Below are positions 1 through 8,436 of a DNA stretch of 64,000 bases, piece after piece. The position numbers and the translations under genes are program-made. The notes under the pieces are model-generated. The model had not been told where the DNA came from. It saw only the letters and a list, made by a program, of their open reading frames with translations, and did no database searches. Each line of letters begins with the position of its first letter. Position 1 is the first letter of the stretch. Source of the stretch: Desulfocarbo indianensis (GTDB lineage: Bacteria; Desulfobacterota; Desulfarculia; Desulfarculales; Desulfarculaceae); assembly GCA_001184205.1 (NCBI GenBank), contig LBMP01000001.1:772001-836000 (forward strand). The letters are read 5' to 3'.

Positions 1-879
1 GACTGGGTGAAATATCTCCTGGAGCCGGTCATGGAGGAGGGCTTCGATTTCATCGCGCCGGTCTACCTGCGCCATAAGTACGACGGCACCATAACCAACA
101 ACATCGTCTACAACCTCACCCGCTCCCTGTACGGCCAGCGCATCCGCCAGCCCATCGGCGGCGATTTCGCCATCAGCCGGGGCATGGCCAAGTACTACAC
201 CGAGCAGGAGGTCTGGGATACCGAGGTGGCCCGCTACGGCATCGACATCTGGATGACCACCAACGCGGTGACCGGCGGCTTCAAGATCGGCCAGGCCAAC
301 CTGGGCGTGAAAATCCACGACGCCAAGGACCCCGGCACCCATCTGGCCCCCATGTTCCGCCAGGTCATCTACACGCTCTACAGCCTCATGGAGGATCACG
401 AATCCTATTGGAAGGCCGTCAAGGGCTCGGTCACCGTGCCCACCTTCGAGCACAAGATCAAGGCCGAGCCCGAGGAGGTGAAGGTCAACCTGGACAACAT
501 CCTGCAGCAGTTCAAGGTGGGCTACAAACAGTTCAGCTCCCTGTGGAAGGAAATATTCTGCGAAGACTGCTTCGACGAAATCCAGAAGATCGCCCGCCTG
601 GGCAAGAAAAAATTCCACATGCCCACCAACACCTGGGTGCAGATACTCTACGAGCTGGCCGGCACCTTCCACGCCTGGGAGCACAACCGCATGCGGCTGG
701 TGGAGCTGGTGACGCCGCTGTATTACGCCCGGGTGGCCTCTTTCGTCATCCAGACCATGAATATGAGCTCCGAGGAGGCGGAGGATTTGGTGGAAGAGCA
801 GGCCCAGGAATTCGAGGCCAACAAGGACTACCTGATTCATATCTGGGACCGCAAGGCGGCCGAGGCCGGCAAGGCCTGA
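1..879 (+). CDS. Glycosyltransferase, GT81/glucosylglycerate-synthase-like, 5' truncated by window edge
   Basis: The frame is open from base 1, so the N-terminal nucleotide-sugar-binding half lies outside the window; about 292 residues are visible. The fragment has an acceptor-side motif (IGGDFAISRGMAKYY) followed by YGIDIWMTTNAV and NLGVKIHDAKDP, an arrangement typical of GT81/GT78 glucosyl- and mannosyl-glycerate synthases, where a late His helps bind the metal. The C-terminal 150 residues are helical and charged. By family analogy it moves a sugar from an NDP-sugar to a small acceptor such as glycerate or 3-phosphoglycerate, giving a compatible solute or polysaccharide precursor. Substrate cannot be decided from this piece. 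The TerC gene follows after about 106 bases on the same strand. Confidence 0.7.
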   Translation, partial: DWVKYLLEPVMEEGFDFIAPVYLRHKYDGTITNNIVYNLTRSLYGQRIRQPIGGDFAISRGMAKYYTEQEVWDTEVARYGIDIWMTTNAVTGGFKIGQANLGVKIHDAKDPGTHLAPMFRQVIYTLYSLMEDHESYWKAVKGSVTVPTFEHKIKAEPEEVKVNLDNILQQFKVGYKQFSSLWKEIFCEDCFDEIQKIARLGKKKFHMPTNTWVQILYELAGTFHAWEHNRMRLVELVTPLYYARVASFVIQTMNMSSEEAEDLVEEQAQEFEANKDYLIHIWDRKAAEAGKA

Positions 880-985
880 CGGGCTTGATATCCGCTCCGG
901 TCCCGGCCTGAAACGGCCCCGCGAGCCATGCCATTGCGGCCCGCCGGCGTTAGGGGCCGGCCCCTTCATGTGGAGAGCATAGCCC

Positions 986-1702
986 ATGCCCGAGCTCATC
1001 AGCCTGGAAAGCCTCATAGCCCTGGTGGCGCTCACCGCCCTGGAGATCGTCCTGGGCATAGACAACGTGGTGTTCATCGCCATCCTCACCAGCCGGCTGC
1101 CCAAGGCCAGCCAGGCCAGCGCCCGCCGCCTGGGCCTGGGCCTGGCCATGCTCACCCGGATAGGCCTCTTGTTCGCCATATCCTGGACCATGAGCCTGGT
1201 GCGCCCGGTTTTCAGCCTGTGGGAGCATGCGGTGAGCGGCCGCGATCTCATCCTGCTGGCCGGCGGGGCGTTTCTGCTTTTCAAGGCCACCCACGAGCTG
1301 CACGGCCAGGTGGAGGGCGGCGGCTCGCCGGAAAAGCCCCAGAAGGCCCCCGGCGCCTATTGGGCGGTGGTGGCCCAGATCGGGCTTTTGGACATAATCT
1401 TCTCGCTGGATTCGGTCATAACCGCGGTGGGCATGGCCAGGCACATAGCCATCATGATCACGGCGGTGGTTATAGCCGTCATCATCATGATCGTGTTCGC
1501 CGGCTCGGTGAGCGCCTTTATCGAGCGCCATCCCACCATGCGGGTCCTGGCCCTTTCCTTCCTGATACTAATCGGCGTGATGCTGGTGGCCGAGGGCCTG
1601 GGCCAGCACATAAACCGGGGCTATATCTATTTCGCCATGGCTTTCAGTATGGGCGTGGAGCTGATCAACATGCGGGTGCGGAATAAGCCTAAGACGGCTT
1701 GA
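986..1702 (+). CDS. TerC-family integral membrane protein (YgdQ/YoaE-like)
   Basis: The 238-residue protein has about seven hydrophobic segments. It shows the TerC family signature: an early ALEIVLGIDNVVF stretch and a second half-site QIGLLDIIFSLDSVITAVGM, each with acidic residues inside membrane helices. The family is linked to tellurite resistance and to metal (manganese/calcium) homeostasis or metallation of exported proteins. The ATG at 986 is preceded by GGAGAG about eight bases upstream. It stands alone: the upstream glycosyltransferase ends 106 bases before and the next gene starts after an AT-rich gap. The length fits the short TerC subfamily without CBS domains. The transported ion is unknown. 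Confidence 0.85.
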   Translation: MPELISLESLIALVALTALEIVLGIDNVVFIAILTSRLPKASQASARRLGLGLAMLTRIGLLFAISWTMSLVRPVFSLWEHAVSGRDLILLAGGAFLLFKATHELHGQVEGGGSPEKPQKAPGAYWAVVAQIGLLDIIFSLDSVITAVGMARHIAIMITAVVIAVIIMIVFAGSVSAFIERHPTMRVLALSFLILIGVMLVAEGLGQHINRGYIYFAMAFSMGVELINMRVRNKPKTA

Positions 1703-1835
1703 AATGTAACCATTATTTTATTGAAACTTTTTGCCCCAAATGTTTAACTTTTAGTTGTATCGTTCCGCATAGCCTTTTGGACGCTGGCGGTGGGGCGGGT
1801 CCGAGACTGTTGCTGCGTCTCTAATGGAGTTTTTC

Positions 1836-2846
1836 ATGCGCAAGCTCTGGCTGATCCTGACGCTCTTGGCCGCGTCGCTGGTTTGCCTGACCCCGGCGTT
1901 GGCCGGGCAAAGCGATGGTTTCATCGCTTCCTCCGCCGTGAGCGAAAGCGGCGACCAGCCCCAGGTGTTCTGGACCCCGGAAAAGATAAGCCAGGCCCTG
2001 GCCAATCCCAAGATCACGGGTAAACCAGGCTCCGGCTCCTCCCTGGGGCTGAGCTCCGAATTATCCACCGGCGCCGGCACGCTCCTGACCGCGCCGGGCT
2101 ATTGCCCGGATTGCTCCGAGGAGAGCCCCGCGCCCGCCGCGCCGGCCTTCCGGTCGGGCGCCACCTGCCCGGCCTCGCCCTATGAGTGGCTCTTCGACAC
2201 CGACTACGGCGCCTATCCCCAGCGGGTGGTGGGCCGCTTGCTGTTCATGACGCCCAGCGGCGAGTTGAGTTGCTGCACGGCATCCCTGGTGGAAAAGCGG
2301 CTGCTCCTCACCGCCGGCCACTGCGTCAGCGAAAACGGCCAGTGGATGCAAAACATAATTTTCATCCCCGGCTATCTGGACGGCTTAGAGCCTTTTGGCG
2401 TGGGCCATGCCGAATGGGCCATCACCCCCAGCGATTGGCTCCACCTGGAGATGCCCACCCGCGACGTGGCTTTCGTGCGGATTCAGGAAAGCCTGGGCGA
2501 TCGGCTGGGCTGGGTGGGTTTCATGGCCAACGCCGAGCGCTCCGGCTTCAATTGGGAGCAATACGGCTATCCCTCCGAGGCTCCCTTTGACGGCTCCAAG
2601 CTGGCCAAGAACACCTCGGCCTGGGGCGCCGACGACTGCACCTCGGGCACGCCCTGCCCCATTGGGGTGGGCAGCATCTTCACCGGCGGCTCCAGCGGCG
2701 GGCCCTGGCTGAAAAACCGTGACGGCGAGCTCTTCGCCAACGGCTTGAACTCCTATTTCTATTACGAGTGCGAGACCACCATGTACTCGCCCTATTTCGA
2801 CCAGGACGTGTGGGAGCTCTTCGAAAAGGCCAGAGCCACCCAGTAG
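1836..2846 (+). CDS. Secreted trypsin-like serine protease (S1 family)
   Basis: This is a 336-residue exported protease. A Sec signal peptide (MRKLWLILTLLAASLVCL, ending near ALAG) is followed by a roughly 90-residue pro-region and a chymotrypsin-fold domain. The catalytic triad is visible as His in LLTAGHCVSENG, Asp in TRDVAFVRI and Ser in GGSSGGPW. The ATG at 1836 is preferred over the one at 1824 because GGAG at 1826-1829 sits six bases upstream and the signal peptide then begins properly. Several cysteines suggest disulfides, consistent with periplasmic or extracellular action. The gene is monocistronic and ends in a strong terminator. The natural substrate is unknown. Confidence 0.85.
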   Translation: MRKLWLILTLLAASLVCLTPALAGQSDGFIASSAVSESGDQPQVFWTPEKISQALANPKITGKPGSGSSLGLSSELSTGAGTLLTAPGYCPDCSEESPAPAAPAFRSGATCPASPYEWLFDTDYGAYPQRVVGRLLFMTPSGELSCCTASLVEKRLLLTAGHCVSENGQWMQNIIFIPGYLDGLEPFGVGHAEWAITPSDWLHLEMPTRDVAFVRIQESLGDRLGWVGFMANAERSGFNWEQYGYPSEAPFDGSKLAKNTSAWGADDCTSGTPCPIGVGSIFTGGSSGGPWLKNRDGELFANGLNSYFYYECETTMYSPYFDQDVWELFEKARATQ

Positions 2847-2861
2847 CCCATGGCGAAAAAT

Positions 2862-2895
2862 AAAAAAAGGCGGCCAGCAATGGCCGCCTTTTTTT
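2862..2895. terminator. Bidirectional intrinsic terminator
   Basis: A perfect 8-bp stem (GGCGGCCA / TGGCCGCC) with a GCAA tetraloop is flanked by seven A on the left and seven T on the right. It can therefore terminate the protease transcript on the plus strand and the Na/Pi cotransporter transcript coming from the minus strand. Confidence 0.85.
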
Positions 2896-3085
2896 GCGCC
2901 TGATACGGGGCCGCCTTTAACGGATGCCCGCCACCCCGGGCGGTCATGAAGGCCGCTTTTTCGTCTCAGCACAACGGGGCCCGCTTTTCGCGGGTGCCCG
3001 CCACTCCAGGGCGGTCCATAAAGGGCCGCCTTTTTTGTGCCTGATGCGGGGCCGCCGTTAGCGGATGCCCGCCACTCCCTGGGCC
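2896..3085. repeat. Three decayed tandem copies of the Na/Pi cotransporter gene 3' end
   Basis: Three related units run from about 2896-2961, 2966-3036 and 3037-3085. They share the order CTGATRCGGGGCCGCC, then GCCCGCCACYCC, then GGGCGGTC and a T-rich end. The third unit contains the true 3' end and stop codon (3058-3060) of the minus-strand cotransporter gene. The two outer copies are diverged and non-coding. This looks like local tandem duplication of the gene end followed by decay. Confidence 0.65.
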
Positions 3086-4746
3086 ACGTTGTAGAGGTAG
3101 TCGCCCATCTTTTCGAAGTTGGAAAGCATGTCCACGAACACCAGGCCGGGGTCCACGGTACAGGAGCCGGCGCGCAGGCGGGAGACGTGATTGTCCCTCA
3201 TGCGCGAGCGCATTTCGTCGATGGCGTCTTCCATCTTCTGGGCGGTTTCCATGATGTCGCGATCGCGTTCCTGCATGGAGCGCATGACCAGCTCGATGAA
3301 CCTGGCCACCTGGTCGCGTATCTCGCTGTAATCCCGCATGCCCTCGCTGGTGAGGTGCAGGTTGTCCTCGATCATCTCCTCGATGAGCTCGGCCACGTTT
3401 TCGACGGCGTCGCCCAGGCGCTCCACGTTGTTGGCCATGCGCATCAGCGAGGCCATCTCCCGGCTTTCCTTTTCGGTGATGGAGCCCTGGCTGATGCCCA
3501 CCAGAAACTCGGTGATCTCCCTTTGCAGGTTGTCCAGGGCGTCCTCGCTTTGCCGCCAACGGGTGAGGGGGTTCACCTTGCGGCTGAACATCACCTCGGT
3601 CACCTGGTGGAACATGGTCTGGGCGATGCTGGTCATGCGCACGGTCTCGTCCCGGGCCAGGGCCAGGGCCACGCTGGGGTTGTCCAGGTATTTGCGGTCC
3701 AGGAACTTGGGCTTGCCCAGGTCCTCCAGCCCGCGCTCATGCTCCTTGGCCGGGGTCAAGATAACCGCCGCCCTCACCAGGAGGGGCAGCACCGCCAGGA
3801 AGAATGAGGCGTTGACCACGTTGAACAGGGTGTGGGAGTTGGCTATGTAGCGGGCGATGTTGGGTTGTTCGCTGCCCTCCATGAGTTCGGCCGGGCCCAC
3901 GCCCATGGCCTGGGTCACCAGGGTGATCAGGCTGATGAAGGGCTGAAACAAGACCACCATGACGGCCACGCCTATGACATTGAACATGGTGTGCGCCCTG
4001 GCCGCCCTCTTGGCGGTGAGGCTGCCGCCGATGGCCGCCAGCTCCGCGGTGATGGTGGTGCCTATGTTGTCGCCCAGGATCAAAGCCACCGAGCCGGGCA
4101 GGTTCAAAAGGCCCTGGCTGGCCAGGGCGATGGTTATGCCCACCGTGGCCGAGCTGGATTGCAGGATTATGGTGAGCACCGTGCCCACCACCACGCACAG
4201 GATCACCCCCATGAAGTCGTTGGCCTCGAAGCGGGTGAAGAACGCGATGAAATCGGGATGAGTGCGCAGGGGCTTGAACCCGCTTTTCATCACCTCCATG
4301 CCGTAGAACAGCAGACCGAAGCCTAAAAAGACCTCGCCGATGTATTTCCACTTGCGGCGCTTGGCAAAGAGCTTGAGACACATGCCTACGAAAATGGCGA
4401 TGAGGGCCAGATGGCTGACCTTGAAGGCGATGATCTGGGCGGTGACCGTGGTGCCCACGTTGGCGCCCAGGATCACCCCCACGGCCTGGGTGAGGTTCAT
4501 GAGGCCGGCGTTCACGAAGCCCACCACCGTGACCGTGGTGAGGGACGACGATTGCACCAGGGCGGTGACCATGGTGCCCACCAAGGCGCCGATCACCCTG
4601 TTGGAGGAAACCAGTTCCAGAAAGTGGCGCAGCCGGTCGCCCGCCACTTTTTGCAGACCCTCGGACATGAGCTTCATTCCGAAAAGGAACATGCCCAGCC
4701 CGCCCAGGGCCAGAAAGACCACCATGTTCAAATCCATGTTTGCCAT
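3058..4746 (-). CDS. Na+/phosphate cotransporter with C-terminal PhoU-like domain (NptA/YjbB type)
   Basis: The 562-residue protein has an N-terminal half (about 1-340) with two inverted Na/Pi-cotransport repeats. Each carries the hallmark QSSS motif (VQSSSLTTVTVVGF and LQSSSATVGITIA) and a GANVGTT / GDNIGTT sequence. The C-terminal 200 residues form PhoU-like helical bundles, with acidic segments such as MANNVERLGDAVENVAEL. The family moves inorganic phosphate with sodium across the cytoplasmic membrane. It is divergent from a PstS-like gene, with a Pho-box-like array in the shared upstream region, which fits induction by phosphate limitation. The start used is the ATG at 4746; no clear Shine-Dalgarno is seen, so a start a few codons downstream is possible. 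Confidence 0.88.
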   Translation of the reverse strand: MANMDLNMVVFLALGGLGMFLFGMKLMSEGLQKVAGDRLRHFLELVSSNRVIGALVGTMVTALVQSSSLTTVTVVGFVNAGLMNLTQAVGVILGANVGTTVTAQIIAFKVSHLALIAIFVGMCLKLFAKRRKWKYIGEVFLGFGLLFYGMEVMKSGFKPLRTHPDFIAFFTRFEANDFMGVILCVVVGTVLTIILQSSSATVGITIALASQGLLNLPGSVALILGDNIGTTITAELAAIGGSLTAKRAARAHTMFNVIGVAVMVVLFQPFISLITLVTQAMGVGPAELMEGSEQPNIARYIANSHTLFNVVNASFFLAVLPLLVRAAVILTPAKEHERGLEDLGKPKFLDRKYLDNPSVALALARDETVRMTSIAQTMFHQVTEVMFSRKVNPLTRWRQSEDALDNLQREITEFLVGISQGSITEKESREMASLMRMANNVERLGDAVENVAELIEEMIEDNLHLTSEGMRDYSEIRDQVARFIELVMRSMQERDRDIMETAQKMEDAIDEMRSRMRDNHVSRLRAGSCTVDPGLVFVDMLSNFEKMGDYLYNVAQGVAGIR

Positions 4747-4760
4747 AGCCCGGCAAGAGT

Positions 4761-4804
4761 TGTAACTTTTTGGTCACCTTATGGTAACACTGATGTAACA
4801 TTCG
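4761..4804. promoter_or_regulatory. Pho-box-like PhoB operator, four 11-bp direct repeats
   Basis: Four hexamers TGTAAC, GGTCAC, GGTAAC and TGTAAC begin at 4761, 4772, 4783 and 4794, exactly 11 bp apart. PhoB-type response regulators bind head-to-tail 11-bp units made of a TGTMA-like core plus an AT-rich spacer, so this matches a two-dimer Pho box. It lies between divergent phosphate-uptake genes. Assignment is by pattern and context only. Confidence 0.7.
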
Positions 4805-4900
4805 CCGCATTGATAACCTCTGGCAAGCCAAAGGTCAACCCCTAAACCCCATTTGGTCCGGCCAAGGGCCGAGCCAATTAAGGGGAAGGCAGGCCCCCGC

Positions 4901-5719
4901 ATGATCAAACGCGTTTTCGCCTTGATTTTCCCGGCTTTGCTGGCTCTGTCCCTGGCCTGGCCCGCGGCGGGGCAGGAATCCATTTCCCTGGTGGGCTCCA
5001 CCAGCCTCCTGCCCCTCAGCCAGCATTTGGCCGAAGCCTACATGCTCCGCCATCCCCAGGTGCGGGTCTCGGTGGCCGGCCGGGGCAGCGGCGTGGGCGT
5101 GCGCGCCATCATCGACGGCACCGCCGACATCGCCGGCGTATCCAGGGAGCTCTCCGCCAGGGAGATCGACCTCTGCGAAAAGCGCGGAGTGAAGCCCGTG
5201 GCCCACCTGGCCGCCCTGGGCTGCGTGGTGCCGGTGGTGGACCGGGCCAACCCGGTGGCCGGTCTCAGCCGGGAGCAGCTTAAAGACGTTTACGCGGGCA
5301 AGATCAACTCATGGCGGGCCCTGGGCGGCCCGGCCCGGCCCATAGCGGTGATGAACCGCGACACCAATTCCGGCTCCATGGTCCTGTTCCGCCTACTGGT
5401 GATGGGCGGGGGCAGGGTGCGCCGGGACGCCCTCATGCTGGCCAGCAACGGGGCCATGGTCCAGGCGGTGGCGGGCAATCCCCTGGCCCTGGGTTACGTG
5501 GGCCTGGGCTATCTGGAGCCCCGGCTGAAGCCCCTGGCCATAAACGGGGTGGCCGCCAGCCTGGCCACGGTGCGTAGCGGGGCCTATCCCTTGTCGCGGC
5601 ATTTGTATCTGCTGACCGGGGGACGTCCCCAGGGCCGGGTGAAGGAGTTCCTGGATTTCATGGCCGGGCCCCAAGGCCAGGAGATAGTGAGGCGGCAGGG
5701 ACTGATTCCGGTCCGCTAG
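4901..5719 (+). CDS. pstS: PstS-like phosphate ABC-transporter substrate-binding protein
   Basis: A Sec signal peptide (MIKRVFALIFPALLALSLAW) leads into a 272-residue PBP-like domain. Phosphate-binding motifs of the PstS family are visible: GSTSLLPLSQHLAEAY near the N-terminus, GRGSGVGVRAIIDGTADIAG, and RDTNSGSMVLFR. It should deliver phosphate to a PstCAB transporter, which is not in this window. The ATG at 4901 is chosen because the signal peptide starts there and AGGGGAAGG lies about 11 bases upstream; an ATG at 4853 would add a charged leader. Its stop codon overlaps the stop of the convergent glycosyltransferase in a shared CTAG at 5716-5719. Confidence 0.82.
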   Translation: MIKRVFALIFPALLALSLAWPAAGQESISLVGSTSLLPLSQHLAEAYMLRHPQVRVSVAGRGSGVGVRAIIDGTADIAGVSRELSAREIDLCEKRGVKPVAHLAALGCVVPVVDRANPVAGLSREQLKDVYAGKINSWRALGGPARPIAVMNRDTNSGSMVLFRLLVMGGGRVRRDALMLASNGAMVQAVAGNPLALGYVGLGYLEPRLKPLAINGVAASLATVRSGAYPLSRHLYLLTGGRPQGRVKEFLDFMAGPQGQEIVRRQGLIPVR

Positions 5720-8436
5720 GGGCGGGGCGCCTCCGGGATGAGGCGCAGTTCGTGCACCGAGAAGTAATATTCCTTGCTCCCCGACGGCGAGGTCAGGCGC
5801 AGGCCCTTCACCTGTTGGGGCTCGAAGAAAAGCGCTCTCCAGCCGTTGCCCGCCGAAGCCAACACCCGGTCGCCGGCGAAAACCAGGGGGCCGCCGGTAA
5901 CCTCCCGGTAGCCGGCCGCCTGCCAGGCCCGCCCGTCGGCCGATAGCTCCAGGATGAGGCCGGAGGGCGCATCGTGGGGCGAGGCCTTGTAATCCAGGGC
6001 CAGGCCCGCCAGCCTGACCGGCTCTTTCAGCGCCAGCTCCAGGAAATCCCCCTCTGTTCGGGGCCGGGCCGTGGTCCAGCGGGTGGCCGGGTCCGCGTCA
6101 AAGGCCTTGGCCTCGTCCGCGCCGTTGGACCGGGCGCGCTCCACCAGGGGCGCGGCGCCCAGGGGCAAAGGGGCGCGGCGCAGGCCGTGCAAGAGGAAAT
6201 AGCCGCCCGCCCGGCTTTCCCGCCAGGCCAGGCCATGCAGGCTCAGCGTGCCGCGCAGGGCGGGCATCTGATAGGGCTCCATGACCAGGCCCACCTGGCT
6301 CAAGTCTTCCGGCAATAAAATCTGCGGGGCCAGTTTCTCGGGCCAGTCGGCCGGGCCGGGGCTGAGGGCGTTGCGCTGGGCCAGGTCGCCGGGCAGCGAG
6401 GCGGCCAGGTCCTGCTCGGCGTAAAGCGTGGCCAGCCCCAGGCGGCGGGCCTCCTGGATGAGAGGGTCCGGCCGCAAGGCTTGATAAGCGCCGCCCGCGC
6501 GGTAGAGGCTTATCTCCGCCAGGCGCCACCATTGCTCCAGGGGAAGTCCTTGCATGGAAAGCCGCAGATACCTGGCCGGCCGGGGCGTGAAGTAAAGGTC
6601 CTGGCGGGGGGCCAGGAAGTCGGTGATTATGCGGTCCGCCGCCCTGGTCAGCGGCCAGCGGTAGCCGGCCAGGGTGCTGGCCGGCGACCAGTTTTTCGCA
6701 TCCAGCGAGGTCTCCAGCCTGAGCTGGACCGGCGATTCCCCCGGGGTGCCCGGCAACAGCCTCAGCAGGCAGAGCCCTTGCTCCACCCGGCCCAGGTCCA
6801 ATTGCAGCCAGGCGGGGCCGGGATGGCCGGCGGGGATGACCCAGGTGGTGACCGCCCCGTCCACGGCCTGTCCAACCAGGGCCGGCAGGGGCCGCGCGCT
6901 CAGCCGCCAGGAGGTCTTGGCGATCTCCTCCAGGCCGTGCGCCGGCGGATCTATATCATAGAAGCAGGTGAACTCACCCGACTTGAAACGTTTGTACCTG
7001 GCCCCGGCCGCCTGCAGAGGCTCCTCATAGGGCCTGGCGTCGTAAGGCACCACAAAGCCGGTTTGAGCGTCCCTCAGCAGGGCCCGCATGTAGGGCGGAT
7101 AATGGGAGTGGGCCGGCGAATCCAGGATGACTTTTTCCGCCGCGTCAAAGGTGATGATATAGGCGTCCCAATAATTCCAGGTAAAGGCGTGGCGCACCCC
7201 GTGGTCCAGCATGCTTTGGGCCAGGGCCAGATTGGCCCGCTCGTGGGTCTGGTATTGGTGGTAACGCTCGGGGTGGAAAATATTGGCCGATTGATACAGC
7301 CCCGCCAGGTTGCCGGCCAGCATGAGGGCCAGGAGGCCGCCGGCCAGGGCCTTGAAGCCCTTTCGCCAGAGCCGGTCCAGCAGATAGCCGCCCAGGGGTA
7401 TCACCGCGGCGTACACCGGCACCAGATGCCTGAGGGTGTAGGAGGCGCTTTCGCCGCTCAGCACCGTCACCGCCAGGGCGGCCAAGAGGATGAGGAGCCA
7501 GACCTCGCTGCCGTCGGCGTATCTGGCTTGCAGGCGCGCCAGGCCGGCCAGGGCCCGCCGCCTTTGCCAGACCAGCCAGCCCAGGGAGGCCAGGCCCAGG
7601 CCGCCGGCGGCGTAGTAAAACGGTGCCAAGCGGGGATCGGCCCCCCGGCCGCCGGCCCAGGCGGCCAGCACCCCGCACACGCCGTCCAGCATCACCCGCC
7701 AGAAGGCCTCCCAGGAGCCCACGTGAAACTTGGGCCGGGTCAGGTAGAGGAAGGTGGCCAGGGGCTCTTCCAGGTTGTAGACCCACAGGGGCAGGCTGCC
7801 GAGGAAAAAGCCGGCCAGCATGAGGGGCAGGCTTTTGCGCAGCAGCACCCGCCAATCGGCCAGCAGGATATAAAGGGCGCTGCCCAGAAGCGCGTAGGCG
7901 ATGAGGAAATGGGTCCAGAAGCCCAGCCCCGCGGCCAGACCGTAGGCCAGGTATTCCCAGGCCGGGGCCCGGCCCCTCCCCAGACGCCAGGCCAGCCAGC
8001 CCAGGAGCAGCGACAGGGTGGGCACCTCGATGTAGGCCGCCCTGGGCAGAACGTTGTGGGCCAGGAAATAGGCGGGCGGCAGCGCGGCCAGGAGCATGGC
8101 GAAAAGCCCGGCTCGGCGGCCCCACATGTCCTTGGCCGCGGCATAGGCCAGGCCCACGAAAACCAGGGAGACCAGGGCCACGGTGGCGCAGAGGGTCAAG
8201 CGGGAGGAGCCCAGCAGGGCGAAGACCGGCGCGGCCAAATAGGCCTCGATGGCTCCGCAATAGGGCTGGCCCCAGAAAAAGATGGGAAACTCGCCCTCCA
8301 GGATGTGGCGGGCCATGAGCCCGGTCATGGCCATGTCCGCGTCCAGGTGGGGATAGGGCAGCATCAAGGCCCGCACCGCCACGGCCAGGGCCGCCAACAG
8401 GCCGAAAGAGAGCCAGGCGCGCCGGCCAGCGCTCAC
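5716..8436 (-). CDS. GT-C family membrane glycosyltransferase with two C-terminal discoidin-like domains
   Basis: This 906-residue protein has an N-terminal polytopic membrane domain (about 1-430) with the ArnT/PMT-type early loop acidic motif in PHLDADMAMTGLMAR, typical of GT-C enzymes that use polyprenyl-phosphate sugars. Downstream of the membrane part are two stretches resembling F5/8 type C (discoidin) beta-sandwiches, about 505-645 (WLQLDLGRVEQGLCLLRLLP, RYLRLSMQGL) and 765-900 (AFDADPATRWTT, LELALKEPVRLAGLALDY). These would sit outside the cytoplasm and bind glycan. The GTG start at 8436 overlaps the stop of the DPM1-like gene, so the two are coupled; that partner probably supplies the lipid-linked sugar. 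The acceptor is unknown. Confidence 0.75.
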   Translation of the reverse strand: MSAGRRAWLSFGLLAALAVAVRALMLPYPHLDADMAMTGLMARHILEGEFPIFFWGQPYCGAIEAYLAAPVFALLGSSRLTLCATVALVSLVFVGLAYAAAKDMWGRRAGLFAMLLAALPPAYFLAHNVLPRAAYIEVPTLSLLLGWLAWRLGRGRAPAWEYLAYGLAAGLGFWTHFLIAYALLGSALYILLADWRVLLRKSLPLMLAGFFLGSLPLWVYNLEEPLATFLYLTRPKFHVGSWEAFWRVMLDGVCGVLAAWAGGRGADPRLAPFYYAAGGLGLASLGWLVWQRRRALAGLARLQARYADGSEVWLLILLAALAVTVLSGESASYTLRHLVPVYAAVIPLGGYLLDRLWRKGFKALAGGLLALMLAGNLAGLYQSANIFHPERYHQYQTHERANLALAQSMLDHGVRHAFTWNYWDAYIITFDAAEKVILDSPAHSHYPPYMRALLRDAQTGFVVPYDARPYEEPLQAAGARYKRFKSGEFTCFYDIDPPAHGLEEIAKTSWRLSARPLPALVGQAVDGAVTTWVIPAGHPGPAWLQLDLGRVEQGLCLLRLLPGTPGESPVQLRLETSLDAKNWSPASTLAGYRWPLTRAADRIITDFLAPRQDLYFTPRPARYLRLSMQGLPLEQWWRLAEISLYRAGGAYQALRPDPLIQEARRLGLATLYAEQDLAASLPGDLAQRNALSPGPADWPEKLAPQILLPEDLSQVGLVMEPYQMPALRGTLSLHGLAWRESRAGGYFLLHGLRRAPLPLGAAPLVERARSNGADEAKAFDADPATRWTTARPRTEGDFLELALKEPVRLAGLALDYKASPHDAPSGLILELSADGRAWQAAGYREVTGGPLVFAGDRVLASAGNGWRALFFEPQQVKGLRLTSPSGSKEYYFSVHELRLIPEAPRP

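Noticed and set aside
2896-3085. CRISPR-like array
   Set aside because: Units are diverged, unequal in length, directly derived from a gene end, and lack uniform spacers.
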